The notes under the pieces were generated by a model. That model was not told where the DNA came from. It worked only from the letters and a program-made list of their open reading frames with translations, and ran no database searches. Shown here piece by piece: positions 47,434 to 57,539 of a stretch of DNA of 64,000 bases. A program made the position numbers and the translations under genes. Origin of the DNA: Paracoccaceae bacterium (GTDB taxonomy: Bacteria > Pseudomonadota > Alphaproteobacteria > Rhodobacterales > Rhodobacteraceae); assembly GCA_007694945.1 (NCBI GenBank), contig REER01000063.1, positions 1 to 64,000 of the forward strand, given 5' to 3'. Position 1 is the stretch's first letter. Each line of letters starts with the position of its first letter.

Positions 47434-47823
47434 TCAGGGGCGGGTGGGTGGGGACCCCGAGGGGGCGCTTCTGCGGCCCAGCGCTACGCCCCCCCAAAGC
47501 GCCAGCAGCCACAGCAGCAGCGACCCACCGGCGTAGGCCAGCGCCAGCGCTGCTTCGCTATCGATAAGCAGCACGACTTCGAGCGAGAAGAGCGAAAACG
47601 TGGTGAACCCGCCGCAAAATCCGGTCATCCAAAAGGCGCGCGCTGTAGCTCCAAGGTCCCGCGTCGCCAGATAACCAATCAGCGCCGCGCCCAGCACATT
47701 CGCCGCCAATGTGGCGACAAAGGCATAGTCAGCCATAACCCGCAGCGCCAGCAGGCTGAAGGCAAAGCGCAGCCCGGTCCCGAGTGCGCCCCCCAGACCG
47801 ACGCAGAGCAGGCCCGGCGACAT
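47434..47823 (-). CDS. crcB: fluoride channel CrcB/FluC, second copy
   Basis: A 129-aa four-helix fluoride channel subunit. The N-terminal GLGGALGTGLRF, the middle NVLGAALIGYLATR and the third-helix MTGFCGGFTTFSLFS motifs are all CrcB hallmarks. Its ATG overlaps the stop of the first crcB (TGATG). The basic C-terminal tail (GRRSAPSGSPPTRP) is unusual and not conserved. With the other copy it likely forms a heterodimer or two homodimers exporting fluoride. The frame is open upstream into crcB1, but only the ATG at 47823 makes sense. Confidence 0.88.
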   Translation of the reverse strand: MSPGLLCVGLGGALGTGLRFAFSLLALRVMADYAFVATLAANVLGAALIGYLATRDLGATARAFWMTGFCGGFTTFSLFSLEVVLLIDSEAALALAYAGGSLLLWLLALWGGVALGRRSAPSGSPPTRP

Positions 47824-48230
47824 CAGACCAGCCCCCGCACAAGCATCACCAGAAACACGCCCAGCGCAGCAAGGGCCGGACAGATCAGCGTCGAGCCCAG
47901 CGCCGTGGCGATAGCTCCGAGCCGCTTGCCCGCGTGCCAAAGCTCCTGAACCTGCAGCGCGAAGGTCGAGACGGTGGTGAAGCCGCCCATCAGGCCAACC
48001 GCAAAGTAGGTAAAGCCCAATGGCACCTCGGCAGAATTCAAGAGCGAGATCGCGCCGAGCGCTGCGCCCAGTGCAAGGCCGATCATAAGGCTGCCAGTGG
48101 CATTGATGATGAACACTGCCGCCGCCGCAGGCATCTGCCGGATCAACACACCCGAGAGCGCCGCGCGCGCCATGCTGCCAAGGCCGCCACCGAGCATCAC
48201 CAATGCAAATTCTGTCAGGCTCACTTCCAT
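47823..48230 (-). CDS. crcB: fluoride channel CrcB/FluC, first copy
   Basis: A 135-aa fluoride channel subunit with about four membrane segments. Motifs GGGLGSMARAALS, INATGSLMIGL and GLMGGFTTVSTFALQ are intact. It is the first of two tandem crcB genes; the stop overlaps the next start. No fluoride riboswitch core could be recognised in the 97 bases upstream. Antiparallel pairs of CrcB subunits are known in other bacteria. Confidence 0.9.
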   Translation of the reverse strand: MEVSLTEFALVMLGGGLGSMARAALSGVLIRQMPAAAAVFIINATGSLMIGLALGAALGAISLLNSAEVPLGFTYFAVGLMGGFTTVSTFALQVQELWHAGKRLGAIATALGSTLICPALAALGVFLVMLVRGLV

Positions 48231-48269
48231 GCGCCAACTCTAATCGGGCCGTTCAGCCACCGCACCCCG

Positions 48270-48305
48270 AAAGCGAATCGGCGCGCCCTTCGGGCGCGCC
48301 GCTTT
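48270..48305 (-). terminator. terminator after katG
   Basis: A 9-bp perfect stem (GGCGCGCCC with GGGCGCGCC) around a TTC loop, flanked by outer AAAGC and GCTTT, lies in the 96-base gap between katG and crcB. It is oriented to end katG transcription. Confidence 0.6.
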
Positions 48306-48326
48306 GGTTCATAACAAAACAGGCGT

Positions 48327-50525
<2,199 letters not shown>

Positions 50526-50527
50526 CT

Positions 50528-50557
50528 AACAGGTCATCTGTATCAGTAAAACCTGTT
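50528..50557. promoter_or_regulatory. inverted repeat upstream of katG
   Basis: AACAGGT (50528-50534) and ACCTGTT (50551-50557) are perfect reverse complements with a 16-base spacer, 36 bases before the katG start, where a regulator of the peroxide response could bind. It does not fit the four-block OxyR pattern. Chance is possible for seven-base arms. Confidence 0.3.
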
Positions 50558-50588
50558 TCTTCTGATTGATCTGGTCAGAAAAGCTTAT

Positions 50589-51392
50589 CTATCCAATATC
50601 TCTTTTCACCGCACGCCGCATCAGCCATCCGGCGATGATGACCGCGACCAGAACGAACCCGATGATGATGGTGGCCAGCGCGTTCACATCCGGGCTGACC
50701 CCCAGCCGGACCTTGGAGAAGATCACCATGGGCAGGGTCGATGCACCGGGGCCAGAGACGAAGGAGGCGATGACCAGATCGTCGAGAGACAGGGTAAAGG
50801 CCAGGAGCCATCCCGCCACCAGCGCGGGCGCAATCACCGGCAGGGTGATGTCGAAGAACACACGCACCGGCCCGGCCCCCAGATCACGCGCCGCCTCTTC
50901 AAGAGACTCGTCCATCGAGCGCAGGCGCGACTGCGCGATCACGGCGACAAAGGCTGCGCAAAAGGTCGTATGCGCGATGACGATCGTGGTTATCCCGCGC
51001 CCGGCGGGCCAGCCCAGCGACAACTCCATCGAGACGAACAGCAGCAGAAGCGACAGGCCGGTGATCACCTCGGGCATGACCAGCGGTGCGGTGATCATGC
51101 CGGTCAGCACGAGCCGCCCGGTGAAACTTCCGAACCGCGTCAGCACAAAGGCCCCCAGCGTGCCGACAATGACCGCCAGATTCGCCGACCAGAACGCCAC
51201 CTGCAGGCTGATCCAGGCTGAGCCCAGGATCTGCCGGTCGCGCAGCAACTCGCCGTACCACCGCGTCGAGAAGCCGCCCCAGACCGTAACGAGGCGGCTT
51301 TCGTTGAAGGAAAACACTACCAGCGAGACGATCGGCGCATAAAGGAAGATGAAGCCGAAGGCGACGGCCAGGGGCAGGAACCAGCCGCGCAT
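50589..51392 (-). CDS. potI: polyamine ABC transporter permease (PotI/PotC type)
   Basis: A 267-aa inner-membrane permease with six segments and the EAA loop EEAARDLGAGPVRVFFDITLP that docks the ATPase. SLDDLVIASFVSGPG is typical of PotC/PotI. The ATG at 51392 overlaps the potH stop (TGATG). Last gene of potF-potG-potH-potI; imports putrescine or spermidine. Confidence 0.9.
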   Translation of the reverse strand: MRGWFLPLAVAFGFIFLYAPIVSLVVFSFNESRLVTVWGGFSTRWYGELLRDRQILGSAWISLQVAFWSANLAVIVGTLGAFVLTRFGSFTGRLVLTGMITAPLVMPEVITGLSLLLLFVSMELSLGWPAGRGITTIVIAHTTFCAAFVAVIAQSRLRSMDESLEEAARDLGAGPVRVFFDITLPVIAPALVAGWLLAFTLSLDDLVIASFVSGPGASTLPMVIFSKVRLGVSPDVNALATIIIGFVLVAVIIAGWLMRRAVKRDIG

Positions 51393-52330
51393 CAGTCTAT
51401 CCCCCGCCGGTTCTGCACCGATTGCAGCCACATGATCGGCGCGACGACCAGAAACAGCATGACGATAGCCACCGCCGAGGCCACGGGCCAGTCGCGGGAC
51501 GAGAAGAATTCGTCCCACAGCACCCGCCCGATCATCAGCGTGTCGGGGCCGCCCAACAGCGCCGGGATGACATATTCGCCAATCGCCGGGATGAAGACGA
51601 GCATCGAGCCCGCGACGATCCCCGGCAGCGACAAGGGCAGCGTGACCGTGAAGAACGTCACCATGGGCGAGGCGCCAAGGTCGGATGATGCCTCCAGCAG
51701 CGCGCCGTCCAGCTTGGTCAGATTGGCGTATAGCGGCAGGATCATGAAGGGCAGATAAGTGTAGACGATGCCGATATAGACGGCCAAGTCCGTGTGCATC
51801 ATGCGCAGCGGCGCGTCGATGATCCCCAGTGACATCAGGGTGTTGTTGATCACCCCATTGGTGCGCAGGAAACCCATCCAAGCGTAGACGCGCAGCAGGA
51901 AAGAGGTCCAGAACGGCAGGATCACCATCAAGAGCAGGATCGAGCGTTTCGGCTCTGGCGCGCGGGCAATGTAATAGGCAATCGGATAGCCGATCAGCAG
52001 CGCGAAAATGGTCGAAATCAGCGCGACCCGGATCGAGGACAGGTAAGCGTTGCGATATAGCGCGTCCTCGATCAGGAATCGGTAATTTTCAAGGCTCGCG
52101 ATGATCTCGAGCGAGCCGTCCGGCGCGCGCTCGAACAGCGGCGTGAAGGGCGGGCGGGCAATGATCGCTTCGGCCAGCGAGATGCGGCCCAACACGAAAA
52201 AGGGCGCCAGAAAGAACACGCCCAGCCATAGCATCGGGACGGCGATGACCAGCGACCGACCCGACAGCCCCAGCTTGCCAAAGGCCCAGGCCGTGCCGCG
52301 CCACGGGACCGAACGGGTCAGCGCGTTCAT
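51392..52330 (-). CDS. potH: polyamine ABC transporter permease (PotH/PotB type)
   Basis: A 312-aa permease with six segments. Family landmarks are ILPFWTSFLLRVYAWMGFLR and the EAA loop EASSDLGASPMVTFFTVTLP; GEYVIPALLGGPDTLMIGR is the PotB/PotH hallmark. Its ATG overlaps the potG stop by three bases. It pairs with potI to form the translocation pore. Confidence 0.9.
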   Translation of the reverse strand: MNALTRSVPWRGTAWAFGKLGLSGRSLVIAVPMLWLGVFFLAPFFVLGRISLAEAIIARPPFTPLFERAPDGSLEIIASLENYRFLIEDALYRNAYLSSIRVALISTIFALLIGYPIAYYIARAPEPKRSILLLMVILPFWTSFLLRVYAWMGFLRTNGVINNTLMSLGIIDAPLRMMHTDLAVYIGIVYTYLPFMILPLYANLTKLDGALLEASSDLGASPMVTFFTVTLPLSLPGIVAGSMLVFIPAIGEYVIPALLGGPDTLMIGRVLWDEFFSSRDWPVASAVAIVMLFLVVAPIMWLQSVQNRRGID

Positions 52331-53484
52331 CGCGTCAGCACCCGAAACGCCGCCGGGTTGGCCGACACCCACACCTTCTCGTCCCAGGAAATCGGGTCCT
52401 CGTCGCGCAGGCGGTTGGACTGGCTGACGCGGATCAGCACGCCATTCGCCAACCGGATGCGGTATTGCGACATATGGCCGATGTAGCCCATTTCCTCGAC
52501 CACGCCTTTCCAGGCATTCTGCGTGTTCTCGGGGCGCGCCCGCGACAGCGAGAAACGCTCCGGCCGCACAGCGCCCCAAATCGTCTGCCCATGTGTGAGA
52601 CCGGTTTGCGGGGGCACAAGCACCGGGCCGAGCTCATGAATGTCGAGCCGCATCATATCGGGCGCCGCAACATCGACCTTGCCACCGAAGAGGTTCACTG
52701 TGCCAATGAAATCAGCCACAAAACGCGATCTTGGCGTCTCATATATCTCACGCGGCTCGCCGATCTGCTCGATCACACCATCTTTCATGACCCCGATCCG
52801 CGTGGCGAGTGTCATTGCTTCGTCCTGATCATGAGTCACGACGATGAAGGTCACGCCCAGCGTTTCCTGAATCTTGATCAACTCGAACTGGGTTTCCTCG
52901 CGCAGCTTCTTGTCAAGCGCGCCCAGAGGTTCGTCCAGCAGCAAGAGTTTAGGGCGCTTCACCAGCGAACGTGCAAGTGCCACGCGCTGGCGCTGGCCAC
53001 CTGACAACTGGTCGGGCTTGCGGCGGGCGAGCTTCTCCAGCTTGACCATACGCAGCATCTCTCTGGCCCGCTCATAGGCCGGGGACTTCTTCAACCCTTC
53101 GCGCAACAACCCATATGCAACATTCTTTTCAACGGTCATATGCGGGAACAAGGCGTAGGACTGGAACATCATGTTGGTCGGGCGCCGATCGGGTGGAACG
53201 CGTGCCATATCCTCGCCATCGATCCGAATACTGCCGGTGGTCGGCAACTCGAAGCCGGCCAGCATCCGCAGCAAGGTGGATTTTCCGCAGCCCGATTCGC
53301 CGAGCAGGCAGAACAACTCGCTCCGATAGATATCGAGATCCACCTCCGAGACCGCCGTGAAATTGCCAAAACGCTTGGTCACCCCGCGCAACGAGATGAA
53401 TGGCTGCGCAGAGGGGTTCTGCCAAGGTTTGCTTTCAGCGGCGATCACGCGTCCGTCCATCGCTCTCCCCATGGATGCGGGCAT
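52327..53484 (-). CDS. potG: polyamine ABC transporter ATPase (PotG/PotA type)
   Basis: A 385-aa ABC ATPase. Walker A is GESGCGKST, Q-loop FQSYALFPHMTV, signature LSGGQRQRVALARS, Walker B LLLLDEPLGALDKK, switch His in VVTHDQDEA. The C-terminal 130 residues form the TOBE regulatory domain (AVRPERFSLSR). Several starts are possible; the ATG at 53484 follows GGAAGAG, while 53460 follows GGGGAGAG. A hairpin precedes it. It energises potH-potI uptake. Confidence 0.9.
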   Translation of the reverse strand: MPASMGRAMDGRVIAAESKPWQNPSAQPFISLRGVTKRFGNFTAVSEVDLDIYRSELFCLLGESGCGKSTLLRMLAGFELPTTGSIRIDGEDMARVPPDRRPTNMMFQSYALFPHMTVEKNVAYGLLREGLKKSPAYERAREMLRMVKLEKLARRKPDQLSGGQRQRVALARSLVKRPKLLLLDEPLGALDKKLREETQFELIKIQETLGVTFIVVTHDQDEAMTLATRIGVMKDGVIEQIGEPREIYETPRSRFVADFIGTVNLFGGKVDVAAPDMMRLDIHELGPVLVPPQTGLTHGQTIWGAVRPERFSLSRARPENTQNAWKGVVEEMGYIGHMSQYRIRLANGVLIRVSQSNRLRDEDPISWDEKVWVSANPAAFRVLTR

Positions 53485-53513
53485 CTCTTCCAAAGTGAAA
53501 ACGCCTGCCCCGA

Positions 53514-53533
53514 GAGGGGCAGGGGCGATGGGC
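53514..53533 (-). other. intercistronic hairpin, potF-potG
   Basis: An 8-bp stem, CCTGCCCC with GGGGCAGG, closed by a GAGA tetraloop, begins immediately after the potF stop and ends 29 bases before potG. Such hairpins between a binding-protein gene and its transporter genes can partly terminate or stabilise mRNA, giving more binding protein. Confidence 0.6.
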
Positions 53534-54622
53534 TTATTGACCAGTACGCACCCGTGTCCAGAGGCGGGTCACAGTGCGGTCAGTGCGGCTGTCATAGGTG
53601 ATCCCTGTAAACAGCGTATCGGTCACCTCTTCGGTCGGGAAGATCGCCGGGTCAGTGAAGATATCTTCCTCCACCATCGGCCATGAGGCCGCATTGGCGT
53701 TCGGGAACCAGACATAATTGGTGATCATCGCTGTGATCTCTGGCTCCAGAATGAAGTTGATGAAAGCATGCGCGGCTTCGGGATTCGGCGCATCTGCCGG
53801 AATGCCCATCACGTCGAACCACTGCATGGCCCCCTCTCGCGGGATGGCATACCAGACATTTACGCCCTGCCCCGCTTCTTCCGCGCGTTCAGCGGCCTGC
53901 AGCACATCACCCGACCAACCGACAGCAACGCATGTCTCGCCATTGGCCAGATCGGTGATGTATTGCGACGAATGGAAATAACGCACGGTCTCGCGCACCT
54001 CCATCATCATCTCGGCCGCTGCGTCGAAATCGTCCGGATCGGTCGATTGCGGGTCGATGCCCATCCAGGCAAAGGCAGCCGGGAACATGTCAGTCGGCGA
54101 ATCGAGCCACGAGATGCCGCAATCGGCCAGTTGGCCCGCGATTTCGGGATCGAAGATCATGTCCCATGTATCGACCTCGAAATCCTCACCCAGACGCTCG
54201 GCCACCATGTCGATATTATACCCTATGCCCGTGGTGCCCCACATATAGATGACCGAGTGTTCGTTGCCCGGGTCATGCGTCGCCACTGCGGCCGTAAGTT
54301 CCGGGTCCATGCCCGCCAGATTGGGGATCAGGTCCTTGTTCAGCGGCTGATAGACCCCGGCCGCAAGCTGGCGCTCGAGGAAGGTACCCGTCGGCACCAC
54401 CACATCGAAGCCCGAGGAACCGGCCAGCAGCCGCGCCTCGAGCGTGTCGTTGCTGTCATAGACATCATAATTGACCGAGATACCGGTGCGCTCAGTGAAC
54501 AGCTCCAGCACTTCGTCGGTGATATAATCCGACCAGTTGAAGACATTGACCGTATCGGCCATTGCCGGTCCTGCGGCCAGCCCCATAGCGGTGCCGAGGG
54601 CGAGGAAGGTGCGTGTGCTCAT
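53534..54622 (-). CDS. potF: polyamine ABC transporter substrate-binding protein
   Basis: A 362-aa periplasmic binding protein. Signal peptide 1-22 ends GPAMADTV; the mature start NVFNWSDYITDEVLE is the PotD/PotF signature. Acidic residues that bind polyamine amino groups are expected in the cleft. Strong SD GGGAGAC precedes the ATG. First gene of the operon; a 23-bp imperfect palindrome lies 110-132 bases upstream. Confidence 0.92.
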   Translation of the reverse strand: MSTRTFLALGTAMGLAAGPAMADTVNVFNWSDYITDEVLELFTERTGISVNYDVYDSNDTLEARLLAGSSGFDVVVPTGTFLERQLAAGVYQPLNKDLIPNLAGMDPELTAAVATHDPGNEHSVIYMWGTTGIGYNIDMVAERLGEDFEVDTWDMIFDPEIAGQLADCGISWLDSPTDMFPAAFAWMGIDPQSTDPDDFDAAAEMMMEVRETVRYFHSSQYITDLANGETCVAVGWSGDVLQAAERAEEAGQGVNVWYAIPREGAMQWFDVMGIPADAPNPEAAHAFINFILEPEITAMITNYVWFPNANAASWPMVEEDIFTDPAIFPTEEVTDTLFTGITYDSRTDRTVTRLWTRVRTGQ

Positions 54623-54731
54623 GTCAGTCTCCCAGTTGCGACCGTCGCTCGTTCATTCGACGACTGTGTCATCATGGGGCCATACCACATGAAAACCCGG
54701 CGTTTTGGCAAGCCTGTTTCGCATTCGGGCG

Positions 54732-54754
54732 CCCAAATTTGATCAAATTCTGGG
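54732..54754. promoter_or_regulatory. palindrome upstream of potF
   Basis: AATTTGATCAAATT (54736-54749) is a perfect 14-bp palindrome, flanked by CCCA and, one base off, TGGG, so that about 23 bases are nearly symmetric. It lies 110-132 bases upstream of potF in the gap between the polyamine operon and the quinone oxidoreductase gene. It looks like an operator for an unknown regulator. Confidence 0.45.
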
Positions 54755-54786
54755 AAATTGCCGCGGTTTTGATGGAAAGATCCGTT

Positions 54787-55779
54787 TTATTGCCCGATCT
54801 TCAGAACGATCTTTCCAATATGCGCCGAGCTTTCCATCCGCGCATGCGCCTCTGCAGCCTTTGCAAGCGGGAATTCGCTGTCCATAACCGGTGCTAGGCG
54901 TCCCGCCGCCAATAGCGGCCAGACCTTCGCTTCCAGTTCACGCGCGATGGCGGCCTTGGCCGCATTGGATTGCGGGCGCAGGGTCGAGCCCGTGATCGTC
55001 AGCCGCCGCACCATCAGCGGTGCGAAATTCACCTCGACCTTGGGACCCTGCAGGAATGCTATCTGCACCAGACGGCCATCCTCGGCCAGTGATTTGAGAT
55101 TACGAGGCAGATAATCGCCCCCTACCATGTCGAGGATCAGATTTGCCCCACCCTCGCCCTGCAGCACCTTGACGAAATCGTCCTCGCGGTAATTGATCGC
55201 CTGCTCGGCCCCCAGTTGCACACAGGCCACGCATTTCTCCGCCGAGCCGGCCGTGGCGAAGACCCGCGCGCCGAAGGCCGAGGCCAGTTGGATCGCTGTC
55301 GTCCCGATCCCTGACGAGCCGCCATGGACCAGAAACCGCTCGCCCGCCTGCAGCCCTCCGCGCATGAAGACATTCGACCAGACCGTGAAAAATGTCTCGG
55401 GCAGGCAGGCCGCCTCGCGCAGCCCCATGCCTTCGGGCACCGGCAGCACCTGCCCCGCATCCGTGATAGCATGCTCTGCATAGGCCCCGCCGGGAAACAG
55501 CGCACAGACCTTGTCGCCGATCTTCCAGCGCGTCACCCCGGCGCCCAGCGCCACGATCGTGCCCGACCCTTCCAACCCCGGCAGATCACTCGCCCCCGGC
55601 GGTGGGTCATACGCGCCTGCGCGTTGCAGACAATCGGGCCGGTTCACCCCCGCCCAGGCCATGCGGATCACCACCTGCCCCTGCCCCGGCACCGGCACCG
55701 CGCGCTCGGCCAGTTGCAAGACCTCCGGCCCGCCTGGCTTCGAGATTTCGATAACGCGCATCACATGTGGCAGGTCCAT
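54787..55779 (-). CDS. NAD(P)H:quinone oxidoreductase, zinc-independent MDR (PIG3/QorA type)
   Basis: A 330-aa medium-chain reductase. It has no zinc-ligand pattern; RPDCLQRAGAYDPPPGASD and LPGLEGSGTI are PIG3/quinone oxidoreductase hallmarks. NADPH binds at HGGSSGIGTTAIQLA. It reduces quinones or enones in the cytoplasm. AGGGGA before the ATG supports the start. Monocistronic or last in a run behind the aminotransferase. Confidence 0.87.
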   Translation of the reverse strand: MDLPHVMRVIEISKPGGPEVLQLAERAVPVPGQGQVVIRMAWAGVNRPDCLQRAGAYDPPPGASDLPGLEGSGTIVALGAGVTRWKIGDKVCALFPGGAYAEHAITDAGQVLPVPEGMGLREAACLPETFFTVWSNVFMRGGLQAGERFLVHGGSSGIGTTAIQLASAFGARVFATAGSAEKCVACVQLGAEQAINYREDDFVKVLQGEGGANLILDMVGGDYLPRNLKSLAEDGRLVQIAFLQGPKVEVNFAPLMVRRLTITGSTLRPQSNAAKAAIARELEAKVWPLLAAGRLAPVMDSEFPLAKAAEAHARMESSAHIGKIVLKIGQ

Positions 55780-55794
55780 AGCATTCCCCTGTGC

Positions 55795-55816
55795 TTCATC
55801 TTGCCAAAAATACTCA
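55795..55816. repeat. 22-bp intergenic motif, copy 2
   Basis: Identical to 20166-20187. Read on the minus strand it lies 35 bases downstream of the branched-chain aminotransferase stop and 16 bases before the quinone oxidoreductase start. The position after a minus-strand gene, in the same orientation, is shared with copy 1. Confidence 0.6.
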
Positions 55817-55850
55817 AATGCGACGCCGCAACCATGCCGGTCGGTGGCGC

Positions 55851-56717
55851 TCAGGCCACCTCACGCGAGAGCGCGAAATCCCAGTAGAGCGCGCGCGCAC
55901 GATCCGCCGTTGGCGTTGCGGCGAAGACCCGGTTGTCATAGCGCGTAACCGGCATCACCTTGGCGATATTGCCGGTGACGAAGATCTCCTCGGCCTCGTC
56001 GAAATCCGCGAGCGTCAACGAGGTTTCGACCACCTCAACCCCATCCGCGCGCAACAGCCCGATCACCCGCGCCCGGGTCAGCCCGGCAAGAAACATGCCG
56101 TTCGGCACCGGCGTGAACACCACCCCGTCGCGCACCATGAAGACATTGGTCGAAGCCGTCTCCGCTACATGCCCGTTCACATCCAGCGACAGCGCATTCG
56201 AGAAGCCACGCCTGCGGGCATCGGCCATGATGCGCGCATTATTGGCATAGAGCGAACCTGCCTTGGCCTCGGTCATCGCCATGTCGGGGCGGGGGCGGCA
56301 ATAGGGCGAGACGGTAAGCGAGAAATACCCCGGCTCGGGCATCGGCAGGCTCTCGATGCAGATCGCAAAGCCCGTACTCTCGGGGACAAGGTCGATGATG
56401 CCCGGCGCCGACTCGCGCGCCCACATCATCGGGCGCAGATAAAGTGCTTCACCCTGCGGGAATTTCGCACACCCTTCTTCCAGTAACCCCTGCACCGTGT
56501 CGGCATCGACGGGTGGGAGCATTCCCATTGCCTCGGCGGAGTGGATGATGCGCGCGCTGTGCAGGTCGAGATCGGGGCGCACCCCCTCAAACTGGCGAGC
56601 ACCGTCAAAGACCTGCGAGCCGAGCCATGCCGCGTGATCCGCAGCGCCGATGATCGGCGCGTTGCCCCGGTGCCACTGCCCCTCATACCAGGTCAGGATT
56701 TCCTTACCCACGGCCAT
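55851..56717 (-). CDS. branched-chain amino acid aminotransferase (class IV)
   Basis: A 288-aa PLP enzyme of fold type IV. The start region TWYEGQWHRGNAPIIG, the Arg region GVRPDLDLHSARI and the expected PLP Lys in AMTEAKAGSLY are present, as are the ETASTNVFMV signature and FVTGNIAKVMPV. It fits BCAT, transferring amino groups between Leu/Ile/Val and 2-oxoglutarate; D-amino-acid aminotransferase relatives are close. The ATG at 56717 follows GGGGGGATC. Confidence 0.83.
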   Translation of the reverse strand: MAVGKEILTWYEGQWHRGNAPIIGAADHAAWLGSQVFDGARQFEGVRPDLDLHSARIIHSAEAMGMLPPVDADTVQGLLEEGCAKFPQGEALYLRPMMWARESAPGIIDLVPESTGFAICIESLPMPEPGYFSLTVSPYCRPRPDMAMTEAKAGSLYANNARIMADARRRGFSNALSLDVNGHVAETASTNVFMVRDGVVFTPVPNGMFLAGLTRARVIGLLRADGVEVVETSLTLADFDEAEEIFVTGNIAKVMPVTRYDNRVFAATPTADRARALYWDFALSREVA

Positions 56718-56773
56718 CTGATCCCCCCAATGCGTCTGTCTCGGGGGCACCTAGCGCCGTTGTCGCACTCGCG

Positions 56774-57463
56774 TCAAGCCTTGGGCGCGGGCGGCACATA
56801 GCCGGGGAGGTCATCGCGCGCGGCCCGCGCAGGGGCCTTGATGCAAGACAGAACCGCATTCGGCCCCGCCATCAACACGCGCCCCAGCGGATTCTTCTGC
56901 ACCGCTCCCTTCACCCGCTCGAACTGCATCACCCCGTCGATGCGGCGATCCAGAAAGCTCCATGTCGCGGCAGAACCGGGGCTGTCATCGCCCAGCCAGT
57001 AGAGCACCGTAGACGAATAGACGCCGGCAAGTGTCGCGCGCTTGGTGTACCAGTTGTAGTCGGTCGATGTGTCGCCCAACGTTGTCCAGATCAGATCCAC
57101 CGTGCCCCAGATCGCCTTGGCCCCATCGGCGGCATAGGGCGGCAGCGTAAAGAGCGTGGTGCCGCGACGCACCAGTTCGCGATCCGCAGCGGCTTCGATC
57201 CGGTAGCGCACCGCGGTCGCAATACGGTCACGAAAACGCAGATGGCTTAGATCTTCAGCTTCGATCCGCGCGGCCATCTGCGCATCGCCACGCTTGTGAA
57301 AGGCCAGCGCCAGATCAACTCCGCCGCGCGGGTAGAGCGCGCGGGCCGTGGCAAGGTCGATGCCAGTATCCGAGGCCGCCGCGCGAAGCGCGTCTTCGCT
57401 CCAACCATCAAAGGGCACATGGATCAATGCGGCATCCAGAAGGGTATTTGCCTGATCGGTCAT
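56774..57463 (-). CDS. COQ9-family ubiquinone biosynthesis protein
   Basis: A 229-aa helical protein with the COQ9 pattern: an N-terminal TetR-like HTH part (VPFDGWSEDALRAAASDTG), then LFTLPPYAADGAKAIWGTVDLIWTTLGDTSTDYNWYTKR and a C-terminal lipid-binding helix (FLDRRIDGVMQFERVK). COQ9 binds lipid and aids the COQ7 hydroxylase in ubiquinone synthesis. Alphaproteobacteria are the main bacterial holders. It is separate from other ubi genes here. Confidence 0.88.
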   Translation of the reverse strand: MTDQANTLLDAALIHVPFDGWSEDALRAAASDTGIDLATARALYPRGGVDLALAFHKRGDAQMAARIEAEDLSHLRFRDRIATAVRYRIEAAADRELVRRGTTLFTLPPYAADGAKAIWGTVDLIWTTLGDTSTDYNWYTKRATLAGVYSSTVLYWLGDDSPGSAATWSFLDRRIDGVMQFERVKGAVQKNPLGRVLMAGPNAVLSCIKAPARAARDDLPGYVPPAPKA

Positions 57464-57539
57464 CGCTATCCCCTTTCACTAGGTCACTTAAATAATATCT
57501 AGCACTATCGCCACGAAATCCAGCGCGCCGCGCGCGCTG

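Noticed and set aside
48231-48326. A fluoride (crcB) riboswitch upstream of crcB
   Set aside because: Only a katG-type terminator hairpin is visible; the conserved riboswitch core was not recognised.
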